A stretch of 29,397 bases of DNA from a virus, in the IMG/VR virus record IMGVR_UViG_3300008221_001418, positions 1 through 29,397 of that record. One strand, written 5' to 3'. The notes under the pieces were generated by a model, which was given only the letters and a program-made list of their open reading frames with translations, had not been told where the DNA came from and ran no database searches. The stretch's first letter is position 1, and every line of letters starts with the position of its first letter. A program made the translations under genes and the position numbers. Positions 13,834 to 21,571 of the stretch are shown here, in pieces.

Positions 13834-14250
13834 ATGGCTGCCGAACCCGCGCTAACCAAACTGGAGTTCGAGGTGCTGTCCAGCACCGACAACGCCTGTG
13901 TGGCTATCGATGCGGATCTGCTGAAGGAGCTCAATGAGATCGATGAGAAGAAACTCGCTAGATTGGTTCGCATCATGGAGTTGTGGTGCGGCGGTCAGCA
14001 ACTGACGGCTGAGCAGTACAACGGCAATGAAGGGCGCGCGAAGCGCGGCGACCTCAACGTGATGCTGCAAGCGTTCAAGACACACAAAGTCCGATTGTTC
14101 GGAATCGTGATGAGGATTGACCGAAAGCGGACGTTCCTCATCGTCGATCTCGACCCTGCAAAGAAGCAGAACAAAGCGGACCCGAAAATTCTCAAGCGGG
14201 CATACGGCCGCGCGCTTGATTTGACTGAGAAAGCCGGAGAACTGAAATGA
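13834..14250 (+). CDS. Toxin candidate, HigB/RelE-like, of a three-gene TAC module
   Basis: A 138-residue protein. Its C-terminal half (AFKTHKVRLFGIVMRIDRKR, TFLIVDLDPAKKQNKADPKI, then LKRAYGRALDL) has the shape of HigB/RelE-type mRNA interferases: an Arg-rich strand pair, then a Lys-rich loop KKQNK and a helix beginning PKILKRA. The N-terminal half is less typical (VAIDADLLKELNEIDEKKLA). The call leans on context: an XRE antitoxin follows with an ATGA overlap, then a SecB-like gene. GC is clearly lower than in the structural genes, a sign of separate origin. Toxicity is inferred. Confidence 0.65.
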   Translation: MAAEPALTKLEFEVLSSTDNACVAIDADLLKELNEIDEKKLARLVRIMELWCGGQQLTAEQYNGNEGRAKRGDLNVMLQAFKTHKVRLFGIVMRIDRKRTFLIVDLDPAKKQNKADPKILKRAYGRALDLTEKAGELK

Positions 14251-14696
14251 ATACCGCCATTAATGCCCTGAAGAATTCGAGCGTCTACGCCGAAGAGGCG
14301 CTGGTGGTCGATCTGCAGTCGTTGTTGCATACCGTTATGGTGGAGAAAGGCTTCACCAGATCGCAGCTGGCTGCTGCAATGGGCGTGAGTAAGGCTCGTG
14401 TTACGCAACTTTTCTCGGACGATTGCAGTAACTTCACTGTCCGAATGTTGGCTCGAGCCCTCTTCGCCTTGGGCGAACAGTTGGAAGTGTCCTGTCCCAC
14501 GATGAAGAAAGCCCAAGCGCGGATTGAGGCCTTCGAAAGTCTTGAGCAGCTTGCATGGCCTGCCCATGGGGATGGGCAGTGGCAAATGCATGCCAACGAA
14601 AATGAGCGGCGGGAAATCGCCTCGAGCACGGGGCGGACGAGTGGGATGATCGCGCGTGCGATGAGCAGGTTCTCTGACGAACGGCTTGCCGCATGA
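14247..14696 (+). CDS. XRE-family antitoxin (HigA-like) with C-terminal extension
   Basis: A 149-residue protein whose central XRE domain reads LHTVMVEKGFTRSQLAAAMG, VSKARVTQLFSDDCSNFTVR, then MLARALFALGEQLEV. A 55-residue extension follows, including WPAHGDGQWQMHANENERRE. In characterised toxin-antitoxin-chaperone systems such as M. tuberculosis HigBA-SecB, an antitoxin C-terminal 'chaperone addiction' segment rich in aromatics binds the SecB-like chaperone (established knowledge); the Trp-containing tail here is a candidate. The gene overlaps both neighbours by four bases. Confidence 0.8.
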   Translation: MNTAINALKNSSVYAEEALVVDLQSLLHTVMVEKGFTRSQLAAAMGVSKARVTQLFSDDCSNFTVRMLARALFALGEQLEVSCPTMKKAQARIEAFESLEQLAWPAHGDGQWQMHANENERREIASSTGRTSGMIARAMSRFSDERLAA

Positions 14697-15202
14697 CGAA
14701 GAAGCGAGATCCGAAACCTGTCACGAAACTCCTCGAAGACGGCATTGCTCCGGAGAAATACAATCAGGTCGTCGATAATGCGACGCTTGTGACGATCCAG
14801 CTGCGTAAGCACGACTTCGATGTTAAGGCGGAGTTCTATGACCCCACCTCGGCCAAGAAGCTGGGTTTCGAACGCGAATGCGTGGGTGCAATCTATGATG
14901 CCGATAGCCGTGTGGTGGCGGCCACGTATCAGTTCGTCATCAGCGCAAAAGCGGCACGTCGGGTCGTGCTGAAAAGCGTCGCCGAATACCTTGTGATGTA
15001 CGAGTTTGAAGGGGCTGTTGATCAGCAGGCTGCTGAGGCGTTCTGCAAGAGGATCGGGCTTTACGCTGCCTATCCCTACTATCGAGCGTTGGTCTCCCAA
15101 CTGTCTGCTGCCGCCAATCTCAACCTTCCGACTCTTCCGATGATCGCCACCCGAGGCTCGAGATTGCCGGTCACGACTCCCGCAGCCGTGATCGAGCAAT
15201 AA
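14693..15202 (+). CDS. SecB-like chaperone of the toxin-antitoxin module
   Basis: A 169-residue protein with the SecB fold pattern. Four beta segments (TLVTIQLRKHDFDVKAEFYD, then CVGAIYDADSRVVAATYQFV and VLKSVAEYLVMYEFEGAV) are followed by the helix AAEAFCKRIG and the SecB landmark AAYPYYRALVSQLSAAANLN, then LPTLPMI. In SecB the same place reads like FPYARELISNLVxxGGFPPL..AP. It follows the antitoxin with an ATGA overlap, the order of TAC systems, where the dedicated chaperone protects the antitoxin from proteolysis. It is unlikely to be the housekeeping SecB because of low similarity and context. Confidence 0.8.
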   Translation: MTKKRDPKPVTKLLEDGIAPEKYNQVVDNATLVTIQLRKHDFDVKAEFYDPTSAKKLGFERECVGAIYDADSRVVAATYQFVISAKAARRVVLKSVAEYLVMYEFEGAVDQQAAEAFCKRIGLYAAYPYYRALVSQLSAAANLNLPTLPMIATRGSRLPVTTPAAVIEQ

Positions 15203-15259
15203 TCTGCCTGGCTGCAAGAAACCGCACTGCTGAAGTCGCGTCGCGGGACGGACGTTGAG

Positions 15260-15284
15260 CCCGGCTGGCATTGGGTCAGCCGGG
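15260..15284. terminator. Hairpin after the SecB-like gene
   Basis: CCCGGCTG (15260-15267) pairs with CAGCCGGG (15277-15284) around a nine-base loop, 58 bases after the stop. No T-run follows, so termination is uncertain. Confidence 0.4.
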
Positions 15285-15397
15285 TGACGCCAAATGCAAG
15301 GATTGCGACCCATAAAGCGCGCAGGCGAGGTGGGGGAATGAGCGCGGCTCTTGGGAGCTAGGCCCCCTGCCACCCCTGCCGACCCTCGCGCGCCCGG

Positions 15398-15976
15398 CTA
15401 CGGGGCGGGGTAGACCTTCTCGACGGTCAGTGCGCCGGCCGGGGAGGGGATGAGCAGCTCGGCTTCGGGCAACCGAAGGTCAAGCCAGTCCATCGCCTGG
15501 TCGCGGCGCAGCAGGACGATCTGCCGATCATGGTAGGGGGCGATGTCCGGCCCTGGTTCGGTCGTCAGCATGGCCCAGGCGCCGTTCTTGACCAGGCCCG
15601 CGACCCAGAACCACGGCTCGTTCTGGAGCGCGAACCGCCACTTGGTTTTGCGCTTGTGGCCAGGCTCGGCCGCCGTGAACTCATAGAAGGCGTCGGCGGG
15701 GATCAGGCAGCGGTCGGAGCCGGCGAAGCTGCGGCCGTCCGAGCGGAAGTTGAACACGGGCTTTCCGCCCGGTCCTTTCCAGGCCCAGGTCATCTGACGA
15801 AGCAACGGGCCGGCCTCGGTGCGCGTGACGATAGGCGCGACGTCGCCGATGCGGACGTCGTCGCGTGGCTCCAGGTTCGGAACCGCCTCGCCGTCGAAGC
15901 GCATCGGGACGTCCGTCTCGCTGAAGGCCTCCGCGATCTGGTTCGCTGACAGATGGGAGCTGTAGTTGTTGCACAT
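15398..15976 (-). CDS. SOS-response-associated peptidase (SRAP, YedK/HMCES family)
   Basis: This 192-residue protein starts MCNNYSSHL, so Cys2 becomes the N-terminal nucleophile after methionine removal. Other active-site residues are in place: Asn76 (VFNFRSDG), Glu99 (DAFYEF) and His149 (APYHDRQ). SRAP proteins form a covalent thiazolidine link with abasic sites in single-stranded DNA and shield them from error-prone processing (established knowledge). The gene lies 43 bases after umuC on the same strand with no separate SOS box seen, so it is probably the third gene of the SOS operon. Confidence 0.95.
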   Translation of the reverse strand: MCNNYSSHLSANQIAEAFSETDVPMRFDGEAVPNLEPRDDVRIGDVAPIVTRTEAGPLLRQMTWAWKGPGGKPVFNFRSDGRSFAGSDRCLIPADAFYEFTAAEPGHKRKTKWRFALQNEPWFWVAGLVKNGAWAMLTTEPGPDIAPYHDRQIVLLRRDQAMDWLDLRLPEAELLIPSPAGALTVEKVYPAP

Positions 15977-16019
15977 GGTTCGCCAGCGTCACGAGAGCCG
16001 ACTGGTTCCGCAAGCCTGA

Positions 16020-17282
16020 TCAGGCGCGCGCGATCGGGGTCTCCGAGAGCCTGGTCGTATAGGCCGGGCTGCGCATGTCGGCCTTGGTCGCCCACCGCTT
16101 GGCCAGCCCGGCCCGCGCGGGCACGAGGGCGCCGCGTCCGTGCCGGCGGTTGACATGGTCGAGCGCGGCCATCAGCTGGTCGCGGCGCGAATCCGCAGCG
16201 GTGAGCAGATCGCCCGTCGTCGCGCCCGGCCGCACCAGGTCATCGAGCATGACGCCCGCCTTGGCGTATCGGAACCCCGGAGCCCACAGCCGGCGCACGA
16301 CGGCCGACGCCGCCGCGATCATCGCGGTCGTGTCACAGCTGGGCGACCACAACGCCGCCCGGCCGCTGACCGAGCGCGCCGGCCCCGCCGCATGGGCGCC
16401 GGTGTGGAAGAAGATCGTCATGTCGGCCGAGGCCAGCCCATGCAGACGCAGCTTCTCTCCCGCCCTGGACACATAGGTCGCGACCGCCTCCAGCATATCG
16501 TCCAGGTCGGTGATCGGCCGCCCGAACATGCGGGTCACTGCGATTCCCTTCCGCACCGGCGGCGTCATCTCCAGATCCTGGCAAAGGACGCCGCCCAGCT
16601 CGAGGACCAGCCGCTCGCCCGTAACGGTCAGCAGGGCGCGTGCGGCGCGCGGATCCATAGCGCGCAGATCCGCCGCCGTCGTCACGCCCACGGCCCTCAG
16701 CTTGGCGGCCGACGCCCGGCCCACGCCCCACACGTCCGCTACCTCGACGCTCTGCAACAGGGCGTCGCGCCGGGCCGGGTCAGTCAGGTCGCAGACGCCG
16801 TCGAGCTCCGGCCGCTTCTTCGCCAGATGGTTCGCCACCTTGGCCAGCGTTCGCGTAGGGCCCAGCCCCACACAGGTCGGAATTCCGGTCCAACGACGGA
16901 CCGTCGCCCGCATCTCCCGCGCCTGGCCGGCCGCGTCCGCGTCGCCGGTGAAGTCCAGGAAGCTCTCGTCGATCGAGTAAATCTCGACGTCCCGCGCAAA
17001 GCGCCGATAGACGTCGTTCACCCGCCGGCTCATGTCGCCGTACAGGACGTAGTTGGATGACCGCGCCACGACGCCGGCGGCCGTCGCCTGGTCGCGGATC
17101 TTGAACCAGGGGTCGCCTATCTGGATCCCGAGCGCCTTGGCCTCGGGCGTGCGGGCGATGGCGCAGCCGTCGTTGTTCGAGAGGACGATGACCGGCCGCC
17201 CCTCGAGCGCGGGATCGAACACCCGCTCGCAGGAGCAGTAGAAGCTGTTCCCGTCCGACAGGGCGAAGATCCGGCCCGTCAT
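16020..17282 (-). CDS. umuC: Y-family DNA polymerase V catalytic subunit
   Basis: A 420-residue protein of UmuC length (E. coli 422). It starts MTGRIFALSDGNSFYCSCER at 17282 by ATGA overlap with umuD. Metal ligands are visible as Asp10 (ALSDGNSFY) and Asp105-Glu106 (YSIDESFLDF). The helix-hairpin-helix region (VADVWGVGRASAAKLRAVG) and the little-finger domain follow. With UmuD' it forms translesion polymerase V, which copies damaged DNA with low fidelity. Caulobacter hosts mainly use ImuAB-DnaE2 for this task, so a phage umuDC adds a second mutagenic pathway to the lysogen (inference). Confidence 0.95.
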   Translation of the reverse strand: MTGRIFALSDGNSFYCSCERVFDPALEGRPVIVLSNNDGCAIARTPEAKALGIQIGDPWFKIRDQATAAGVVARSSNYVLYGDMSRRVNDVYRRFARDVEIYSIDESFLDFTGDADAAGQAREMRATVRRWTGIPTCVGLGPTRTLAKVANHLAKKRPELDGVCDLTDPARRDALLQSVEVADVWGVGRASAAKLRAVGVTTAADLRAMDPRAARALLTVTGERLVLELGGVLCQDLEMTPPVRKGIAVTRMFGRPITDLDDMLEAVATYVSRAGEKLRLHGLASADMTIFFHTGAHAAGPARSVSGRAALWSPSCDTTAMIAAASAVVRRLWAPGFRYAKAGVMLDDLVRPGATTGDLLTAADSRRDQLMAALDHVNRRHGRGALVPARAGLAKRWATKADMRSPAYTTRLSETPIARA

Positions 17283-17722
17283 CGCGGCGCCGGCCGGTGC
17301 GGCGTCAGCGACCAGGTGATGACGCCCCAGATCGAGGCCTCCGACGCTTCGTCCAGGACCAGCGGCGACATGGCCGGATTGTCGAAGTCCAGGGCCAGCC
17401 GGCCGCCTCTCAGGCGGATGACGCGCTTGGCGCTGGGCTGGCCATCGATGACGGCGACCACGGCGTCGTCCGCGCGCGGCGCCAGGGATCGATCTACCAC
17501 GACATAGTCGCCGTCGTTGATGCCCCGGCCGATCATGCTGCGGCCGGTCACGCGCCAGACGAAGGTGGCGGTCGGGTTGGTCACGATCAGCTGGGCCGGG
17601 TCCAAGGCCTCTTCCAGATAGTCGTCCGCCGGCGAGGGAAACCCCGCACATAGGCTGGCCCCCATGAAGGGCAGGGGCTGCCCCTCGCCCAGCCTGACTG
17701 AAACCCCGATCCTCGTCGCCAT
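17279..17722 (-). CDS. umuD: UmuD, self-cleaving polymerase V accessory subunit
   Basis: A 147-residue protein starting MATRIGVSVRLGEGQPLPFM. The 41 codons open upstream would run through the SOS box and are excluded. The RecA-stimulated cleavage site is Ala26-Gly27 (CAGFPSPADDY), with catalytic Ser62 (GRSMIGRGI) and Lys99 (PSAKRVIR), nearly the E. coli spacing (24/25, 60, 97). There is no DNA-binding domain, which separates it from LexA and phage repressors. It is the first gene of the umuD-umuC-SRAP operon, 77 bp from the LexA box. Confidence 0.95.
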   Translation of the reverse strand: MATRIGVSVRLGEGQPLPFMGASLCAGFPSPADDYLEEALDPAQLIVTNPTATFVWRVTGRSMIGRGINDGDYVVVDRSLAPRADDAVVAVIDGQPSAKRVIRLRGGRLALDFDNPAMSPLVLDEASEASIWGVITWSLTPHRPAPR

Positions 17723-17799
17723 GCCTACGGTTCGCTCTCGATCGCCAACCGACCCTCTGGGCGCCTTACGCGGCTGGTGATGTGAGGAAAAGGAAAAAT

Positions 17800-17814
17800 G
17801 TTCGCGGAATGTTC
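17800..17814. promoter_or_regulatory. LexA-binding SOS box shared by umuD and the divergent gene
   Basis: GTTC-GCGGAAT-GTTC is an exact match to the alphaproteobacterial LexA motif GTTC-N7-GTTC. It lies between umuD (start 17722) and the rightward gene (start 17834), 19 bases before the latter ATG. Confidence 0.9.
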
Positions 17815-17833
17815 CTAATTTGTGGAAGGTGAT

Positions 17834-18658
17834 ATGAAGCTGCACGGTGTCGTGTGGCTACGACTGGGAATAGTCAGTTCAGAGCGATTCGAAGTCGCTG
17901 GAGGGGAAGCGTTGGGGAATAAGAACGGGCGCTGCGTCGTGTGTGGGAACAGCCCGACGGTGAAGTCGCACCTCTTTCCGCGCGCAATGATGCTGGATAT
18001 GCGGACAGATGATCGGCCGCTGCTCGAGGCTAGTCGACACCGGACAGGCTATGTCGAGAGGCAAAACGGCATTTGGGATGATCGTTTCCTCTGTAAGACA
18101 CATGAAGACGCAGCGGGGGGCGGCGACGACTACGCGGTCAGGCTAAGCCGCCGGATGATAGAGAAGAGTTGGCGACACCCGGATGGCGACGCGTTTCAGA
18201 TCGATAATCCGCAGCCAGAGCTCCTTCAGCGCTTTGTCTACGGCACGGTTTGGCGTCATTTCGCTGCACCGATTTCAGCTCCCTCCAAGCTGAGGCTAGG
18301 GCCGTATCAAGATCGGATAGAACGCGCCCTCTTCAATGATGGGCTATTTGACCTGCCCATCGTTGCCGCGATCACGAACGTCACTGGACATGCCGGACGC
18401 CTCGTGCCGATGGCTCTCGCACCCTACCGAACGAAGCTCAAGGACGCATGGGTCTGGCACTTCGTCGTCGGCTATTTCGACGTCATGCTGAAGACTGATG
18501 CACGTCCTTGGCCTCCCGAATGGCGCCCATACTTGGCTGACCGCGATCCGCTGACTCTCTTCCAGGCCGATAGGGTAGATCTTGCGACGGTGCCCTTCTT
18601 GAGGGAACTGACAGACAGAGTGCGAGCGTCGCCATATCGTGGAAAGCAAAAGGGCTGA
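17834..18658 (+). CDS. Cys/His-rich protein, possibly HNH-like, SOS-linked
   Basis: A 274-residue protein of unknown function. Near the N-terminus CVVC (Cys34, Cys37) is followed by SHLFPRAM (His46) and later CKTH (Cys87, His90), the layout of a treble-clef zinc knuckle as in HNH-type nucleases, whose first motif often reads C-x2-C...SHxxP. The rest is helical with many Trp residues and no membrane helix. ATG at 17834 is preceded by GGAAGG; an upstream GTG at 17822 is less likely. The LexA box 19 bases upstream suggests induction on DNA damage. GC is lower than in the surrounding genes, suggesting a cargo gene. A defence or damage-response nuclease role is possible but unproven. Confidence 0.65.
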   Translation: MKLHGVVWLRLGIVSSERFEVAGGEALGNKNGRCVVCGNSPTVKSHLFPRAMMLDMRTDDRPLLEASRHRTGYVERQNGIWDDRFLCKTHEDAAGGGDDYAVRLSRRMIEKSWRHPDGDAFQIDNPQPELLQRFVYGTVWRHFAAPISAPSKLRLGPYQDRIERALFNDGLFDLPIVAAITNVTGHAGRLVPMALAPYRTKLKDAWVWHFVVGYFDVMLKTDARPWPPEWRPYLADRDPLTLFQADRVDLATVPFLRELTDRVRASPYRGKQKG

Positions 18659-18698
18659 TCGCTCCCCGATCTCCATGGACAGGGAACGACGCGCGCCG

Positions 18699-19505
18699 TC
18701 AGTTGCCGCCGGTGATGATCACCTCCGACGCTGCCTGAGATCCACGGCCGGCGAGGCCGTAGTGCGTGCCGACGGTCTCGACCTGGAAACGCGCGAAGAT
18801 CTCCCGCACCTGCGGCCGGTCGTTGAGGGAGAGGATGAAACGCCCCTTCAGCCCCGCCAACTGCTCAGCCATGGCGTCGAACTCCTGGCGGCCGAACATG
18901 CCGTCGCCATAGTCGTCCTCGCAGCCGTAGTAGGGCGGATCGAGATAGAACAGCACGTCCGGCCGGTCATAGCGGGCGATGAAATCCGACCAGCCGAGCT
19001 GTTCGATCGTCACGCCCTCGAGGCGCTTGGCGGCAGCGAGCAGGTCGTCGCCCACGGCGCTGGCCTGGAAACGGGCCGGACGGCCCAGGCTGACTCCGAA
19101 GTGTCGCCCGTTCACCTTCCCACCAAACGCGGTCTTCTGCAGATAGACGAACCGAGCGGCCCGCTGCAGATCCGTCAACGCCGTTGGATCCTCGCGCACG
19201 GTCCGGTCGAACTCTGCTCGGGAGTGAAGCTGAAGCGCTACCAGGTCAACAAGGGCGCCGGGGTGGGCGCGCATGCACCGGAACAGGTTGGCGACGTCAC
19301 CCGACCAATCGTTGATCAACTCGCACTTCGGCCGGGACTGCCGGCGGAAGAAGACGCCCCCCATGCCGACGAAGGCCTCGGCGTATGTGGTGTGAGGCGT
19401 GGCCTCGATCAGGGCGCACAGACGGCGCGCCAGGTTGCGCTTGCCGCCGACGTAGGGCGCGATCGGACGCACCGGCGAGACTGGGGAAAGGGTCATTGCG
19501 TTCAT
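18699..19505 (-). CDS. dam: DNA adenine methyltransferase (D12 class, Dam-like)
   Basis: A 268-residue protein starting MNAMTLSPVSPVRPIAPYVG; a second ATG three codons on is an alternative. The SAM-binding motif I is in IAPYVGGKRNL and YAEAFVGMGG, and the catalytic motif is DPPY (residues 189-192). Length and motif order fit the D12 class that methylates N6-adenine, usually in GATC. P2-like phages often carry such a gene. GATC methylation would be foreign to a Caulobacterales host, whose CcrM uses GANTC, so protection from restriction or late-gene timing are possible roles (inference). Confidence 0.92.
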   Translation of the reverse strand: MNAMTLSPVSPVRPIAPYVGGKRNLARRLCALIEATPHTTYAEAFVGMGGVFFRRQSRPKCELINDWSGDVANLFRCMRAHPGALVDLVALQLHSRAEFDRTVREDPTALTDLQRAARFVYLQKTAFGGKVNGRHFGVSLGRPARFQASAVGDDLLAAAKRLEGVTIEQLGWSDFIARYDRPDVLFYLDPPYYGCEDDYGDGMFGRQEFDAMAEQLAGLKGRFILSLNDRPQVREIFARFQVETVGTHYGLAGRGSQAASEVIITGGN

Positions 19506-19618
19506 GGTCGACTCAACAGCATTTGCGCCGCGCCGGTCAGGCCGGTGGCGGGGCGAAAGGGGCGTGCACCCCTGGACGTGCTGAGTTACGGCTCGGCGGC
19601 TCGGGCGCGGCAAACGCT

Positions 19619-19643
19619 CGGCCCCCGCCTACTAGGCGCGGGG
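19619..19643. repeat. GC-rich hairpin upstream of dam
   Basis: GCCCCCGC and GCGGGGGC face each other around CTACTAGGC, between the divergent dam and membrane-protein genes. Without a T-run it is probably structural or a binding site rather than a terminator. Confidence 0.45.
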
Positions 19644-19713
19644 GCATCGTTCAGATTGAGAGTACCTAAGCAAATAGATACGCAAAGCCGTTGTGCGGTG
19701 CGGTGGTGACAAC

Positions 19714-20538
19714 ATGAAGCGCGCAAAAGAAATTGCTATTTCGATCGCCGTCGTGTGGGCAGCGCTCTGGATTTTGTTCGGCATAGCTAGGTGGGGTTGT
19801 TTGCCGACATCTGAGCAATGCGTCCTTAGCTTTTGGCGCGGATTTGAACGGCTGGTACTCTTCCTTTGGGTGACCGACCCTGAAGCCCTTATCTCAGCTT
19901 TGCTAGCTGTGGGGGCAGCGAGTGTGGGTGCCATCTTTCTCAACCGCCAAATTCGACAAGCAAACCGGCACGAGAGCCGCCGCCTGAAGCGGAAGAACCG
20001 TGCTGCTAAAGCCGTGATGCCCCATACCCTCAGTGCTGTCTGCGACTACGCTACGGCGAGCGCGAGAGCCTATTTGGCTTTGATTGCAGGGTCTGATGCG
20101 CGTGGTGGGATTAGGTTGAACCCAGAAAATTTCGGGCGACCGCCTACGCTGGCCTCAAGCCATATTGCGGCCATGCAGGCGATGATCGAGGCATCGCCGT
20201 CTGAGGTCGCTCAGCCAATCATCCATCTCTTGGCAGATCTTCAAGTGCACGAAACGCGTTGGCGAGGCGTAGCGAACGCCGCAGCGGGCCACGATCCGAC
20301 ACTCTACCTGGCCAGCAACTTTGAGGGGGAAATATGCGAAGCGGCAGACATATATGCCCAGGCCACGGATATGTTCGGAATGGTGCGCCCCTCCGATGAT
20401 GCTGAGCCGGCACAAGAGGGGAGGACCACCCTCGTAACAGCGCTGCTCCTAATGGGCGTGAGAGGCATCGACTCCATTGATCGCTTGGCGGCGGCGCGGG
20501 AAGTTAGGCGCCCGGCATCTCTCGTGCCTGGAATTTAA
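19714..20538 (+). CDS. Two-helix membrane protein, likely accessory (moron) gene
   Basis: A 274-residue protein starting MKRAKEIAISIAVVWAALWI at 19714. There are two membrane segments (about residues 5-25 and 48-75: LFLWVTDPEALISALLAVGA, ASVGAIFLNRQI), then a very basic helix (QANRHESRRLKRKNRAAKAV) and a soluble helical domain of about 170 residues. No family is recognised. It opposes the structural genes, ends inside the 3' end of the portal gene (35-base overlap) and has lower GC, all typical of a cargo gene expressed in the lysogen, for example for superinfection exclusion or defence (inference). Confidence 0.7.
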   Translation: MKRAKEIAISIAVVWAALWILFGIARWGCLPTSEQCVLSFWRGFERLVLFLWVTDPEALISALLAVGAASVGAIFLNRQIRQANRHESRRLKRKNRAAKAVMPHTLSAVCDYATASARAYLALIAGSDARGGIRLNPENFGRPPTLASSHIAAMQAMIEASPSEVAQPIIHLLADLQVHETRWRGVANAAAGHDPTLYLASNFEGEICEAADIYAQATDMFGMVRPSDDAEPAQEGRTTLVTALLLMGVRGIDSIDRLAAAREVRRPASLVPGI

Positions 20539-21571
20539 CGACTTCAATCCCCAACCAGTCATTCAGAGCCATGAACTCCTGCTGCAGCGGCACCGTCTCG
20601 TTGCGATAATAGACCGCATCGGCCTTCTCCGGATCGCCCAGGCCGCCGGCGTTCGTCGGCACCACGCCGATAAGCGACGGCGGCATCCGGTGCGCCGCCA
20701 GGATGTCGTCTCGGGTCGTTCCCTTCACGCCGATGAACTCGTCCTTGGCGGCGGCCTCACCGGGGTGGATCAGCTGGACCCCTTTTTCCTTTCCGCCTGG
20801 GATGTGCAGGAAGAAGTTGCGGAAGTTGCCCGGTCCCTTCGACCGCTCGAGCGCGTTTTCGATTTCGTCGGCGTCGGCCTCGCTGAGCTTCTCCTCGTTG
20901 ACGTACATGATGAAGCCGGCATGGCTGCCATTCAGATAGTACTTGCGCCGGAAGAGCACCGCCGCCTCGTTCAGAAAGGCCGACTGCAAGCAGCTCAGAT
21001 AGTCCGGTACGCCATAGATCTCCTGGTCCAGGCCGAGGCGCGCCAGGTGGAACACGGAGCCAGGCTCGAACGCATGGATGTCGCGGCCATTGGGCACGTA
21101 GAAGAACTCGCCGTCGACCAGGCCGCGACGGGTGTACTTGGCCAGGCTGTTCTTCAGCCTCGCGATGCCGCCGATCCGGTTGGGCACGACCTCCATATAG
21201 CCGTTGCCGGTGACGGCGTAGTTGTGAGCCAAGGCGGCGAACGTCGGCCGGTCCAACAGCCGATGCGGGATGAAGTCCTTGGCCAGCTGCTTGACCTTGT
21301 AGGCGATGGCGCTGGCGTGGTGAGGGCTGACGTTCTCGGCGCGGGTGAGGGCGGCCATCGGGATGGGCGGCTCGTAGTATCGGCCGTTGTTCCAGCACTC
21401 GAGGTAGTCGATCAGCTCGCGCCGCGACATGATCGGCTCGGGATCCCCGAACGAGAACGACCGACCCGAGATGGTCGAGGTCGTGGACGTCGATGCCGGC
21501 ATGCCGCTGGCGCTGAAGTCGTATCGACCACGCGCGATTGCACGGGCACGTCGGGATGCGGTCATGGTCAT
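20504..21571 (-). CDS. Q: P2-like portal protein (gpQ)
   Basis: A 355-residue protein, close to P2 gpQ (344). It starts MTMTASRRARAIARG at 21571 by ATGA overlap with the terminase gene. Recognisable portal stretches include YLECWNNGRYYEPPIPMAAL, KYYLNGSHAGFIMYVNEEKL, then FLHIPGGKEKGVQLI and HRMPPSLIGVVPTNAGGLGD. Portals form the dodecameric DNA channel at one capsid vertex and dock the terminase. It is the second gene of the leftward late pair, as in P2. Confidence 0.95.
   Translation of the reverse strand: MTMTASRRARAIARGRYDFSASGMPASTSTTSTISGRSFSFGDPEPIMSRRELIDYLECWNNGRYYEPPIPMAALTRAENVSPHHASAIAYKVKQLAKDFIPHRLLDRPTFAALAHNYAVTGNGYMEVVPNRIGGIARLKNSLAKYTRRGLVDGEFFYVPNGRDIHAFEPGSVFHLARLGLDQEIYGVPDYLSCLQSAFLNEAAVLFRRKYYLNGSHAGFIMYVNEEKLSEADADEIENALERSKGPGNFRNFFLHIPGGKEKGVQLIHPGEAAAKDEFIGVKGTTRDDILAAHRMPPSLIGVVPTNAGGLGDPEKADAVYYRNETVPLQQEFMALNDWLGIEVVKFQAREMPGA

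Noticed and set aside
14285-15373. 362-codon minus-strand frame
   Set aside because: Antisense to the antitoxin and SecB-like genes, which have coupled starts and recognisable folds.
17723-17845. Extended N-terminus for UmuD
   Set aside because: It would be translated through the LexA box and adds residues not found in UmuD; the ATG at 17722 gives the normal length.
18639-19709. 356-codon plus-strand frame
   Set aside because: It is the antisense of the clear adenine methylase gene.
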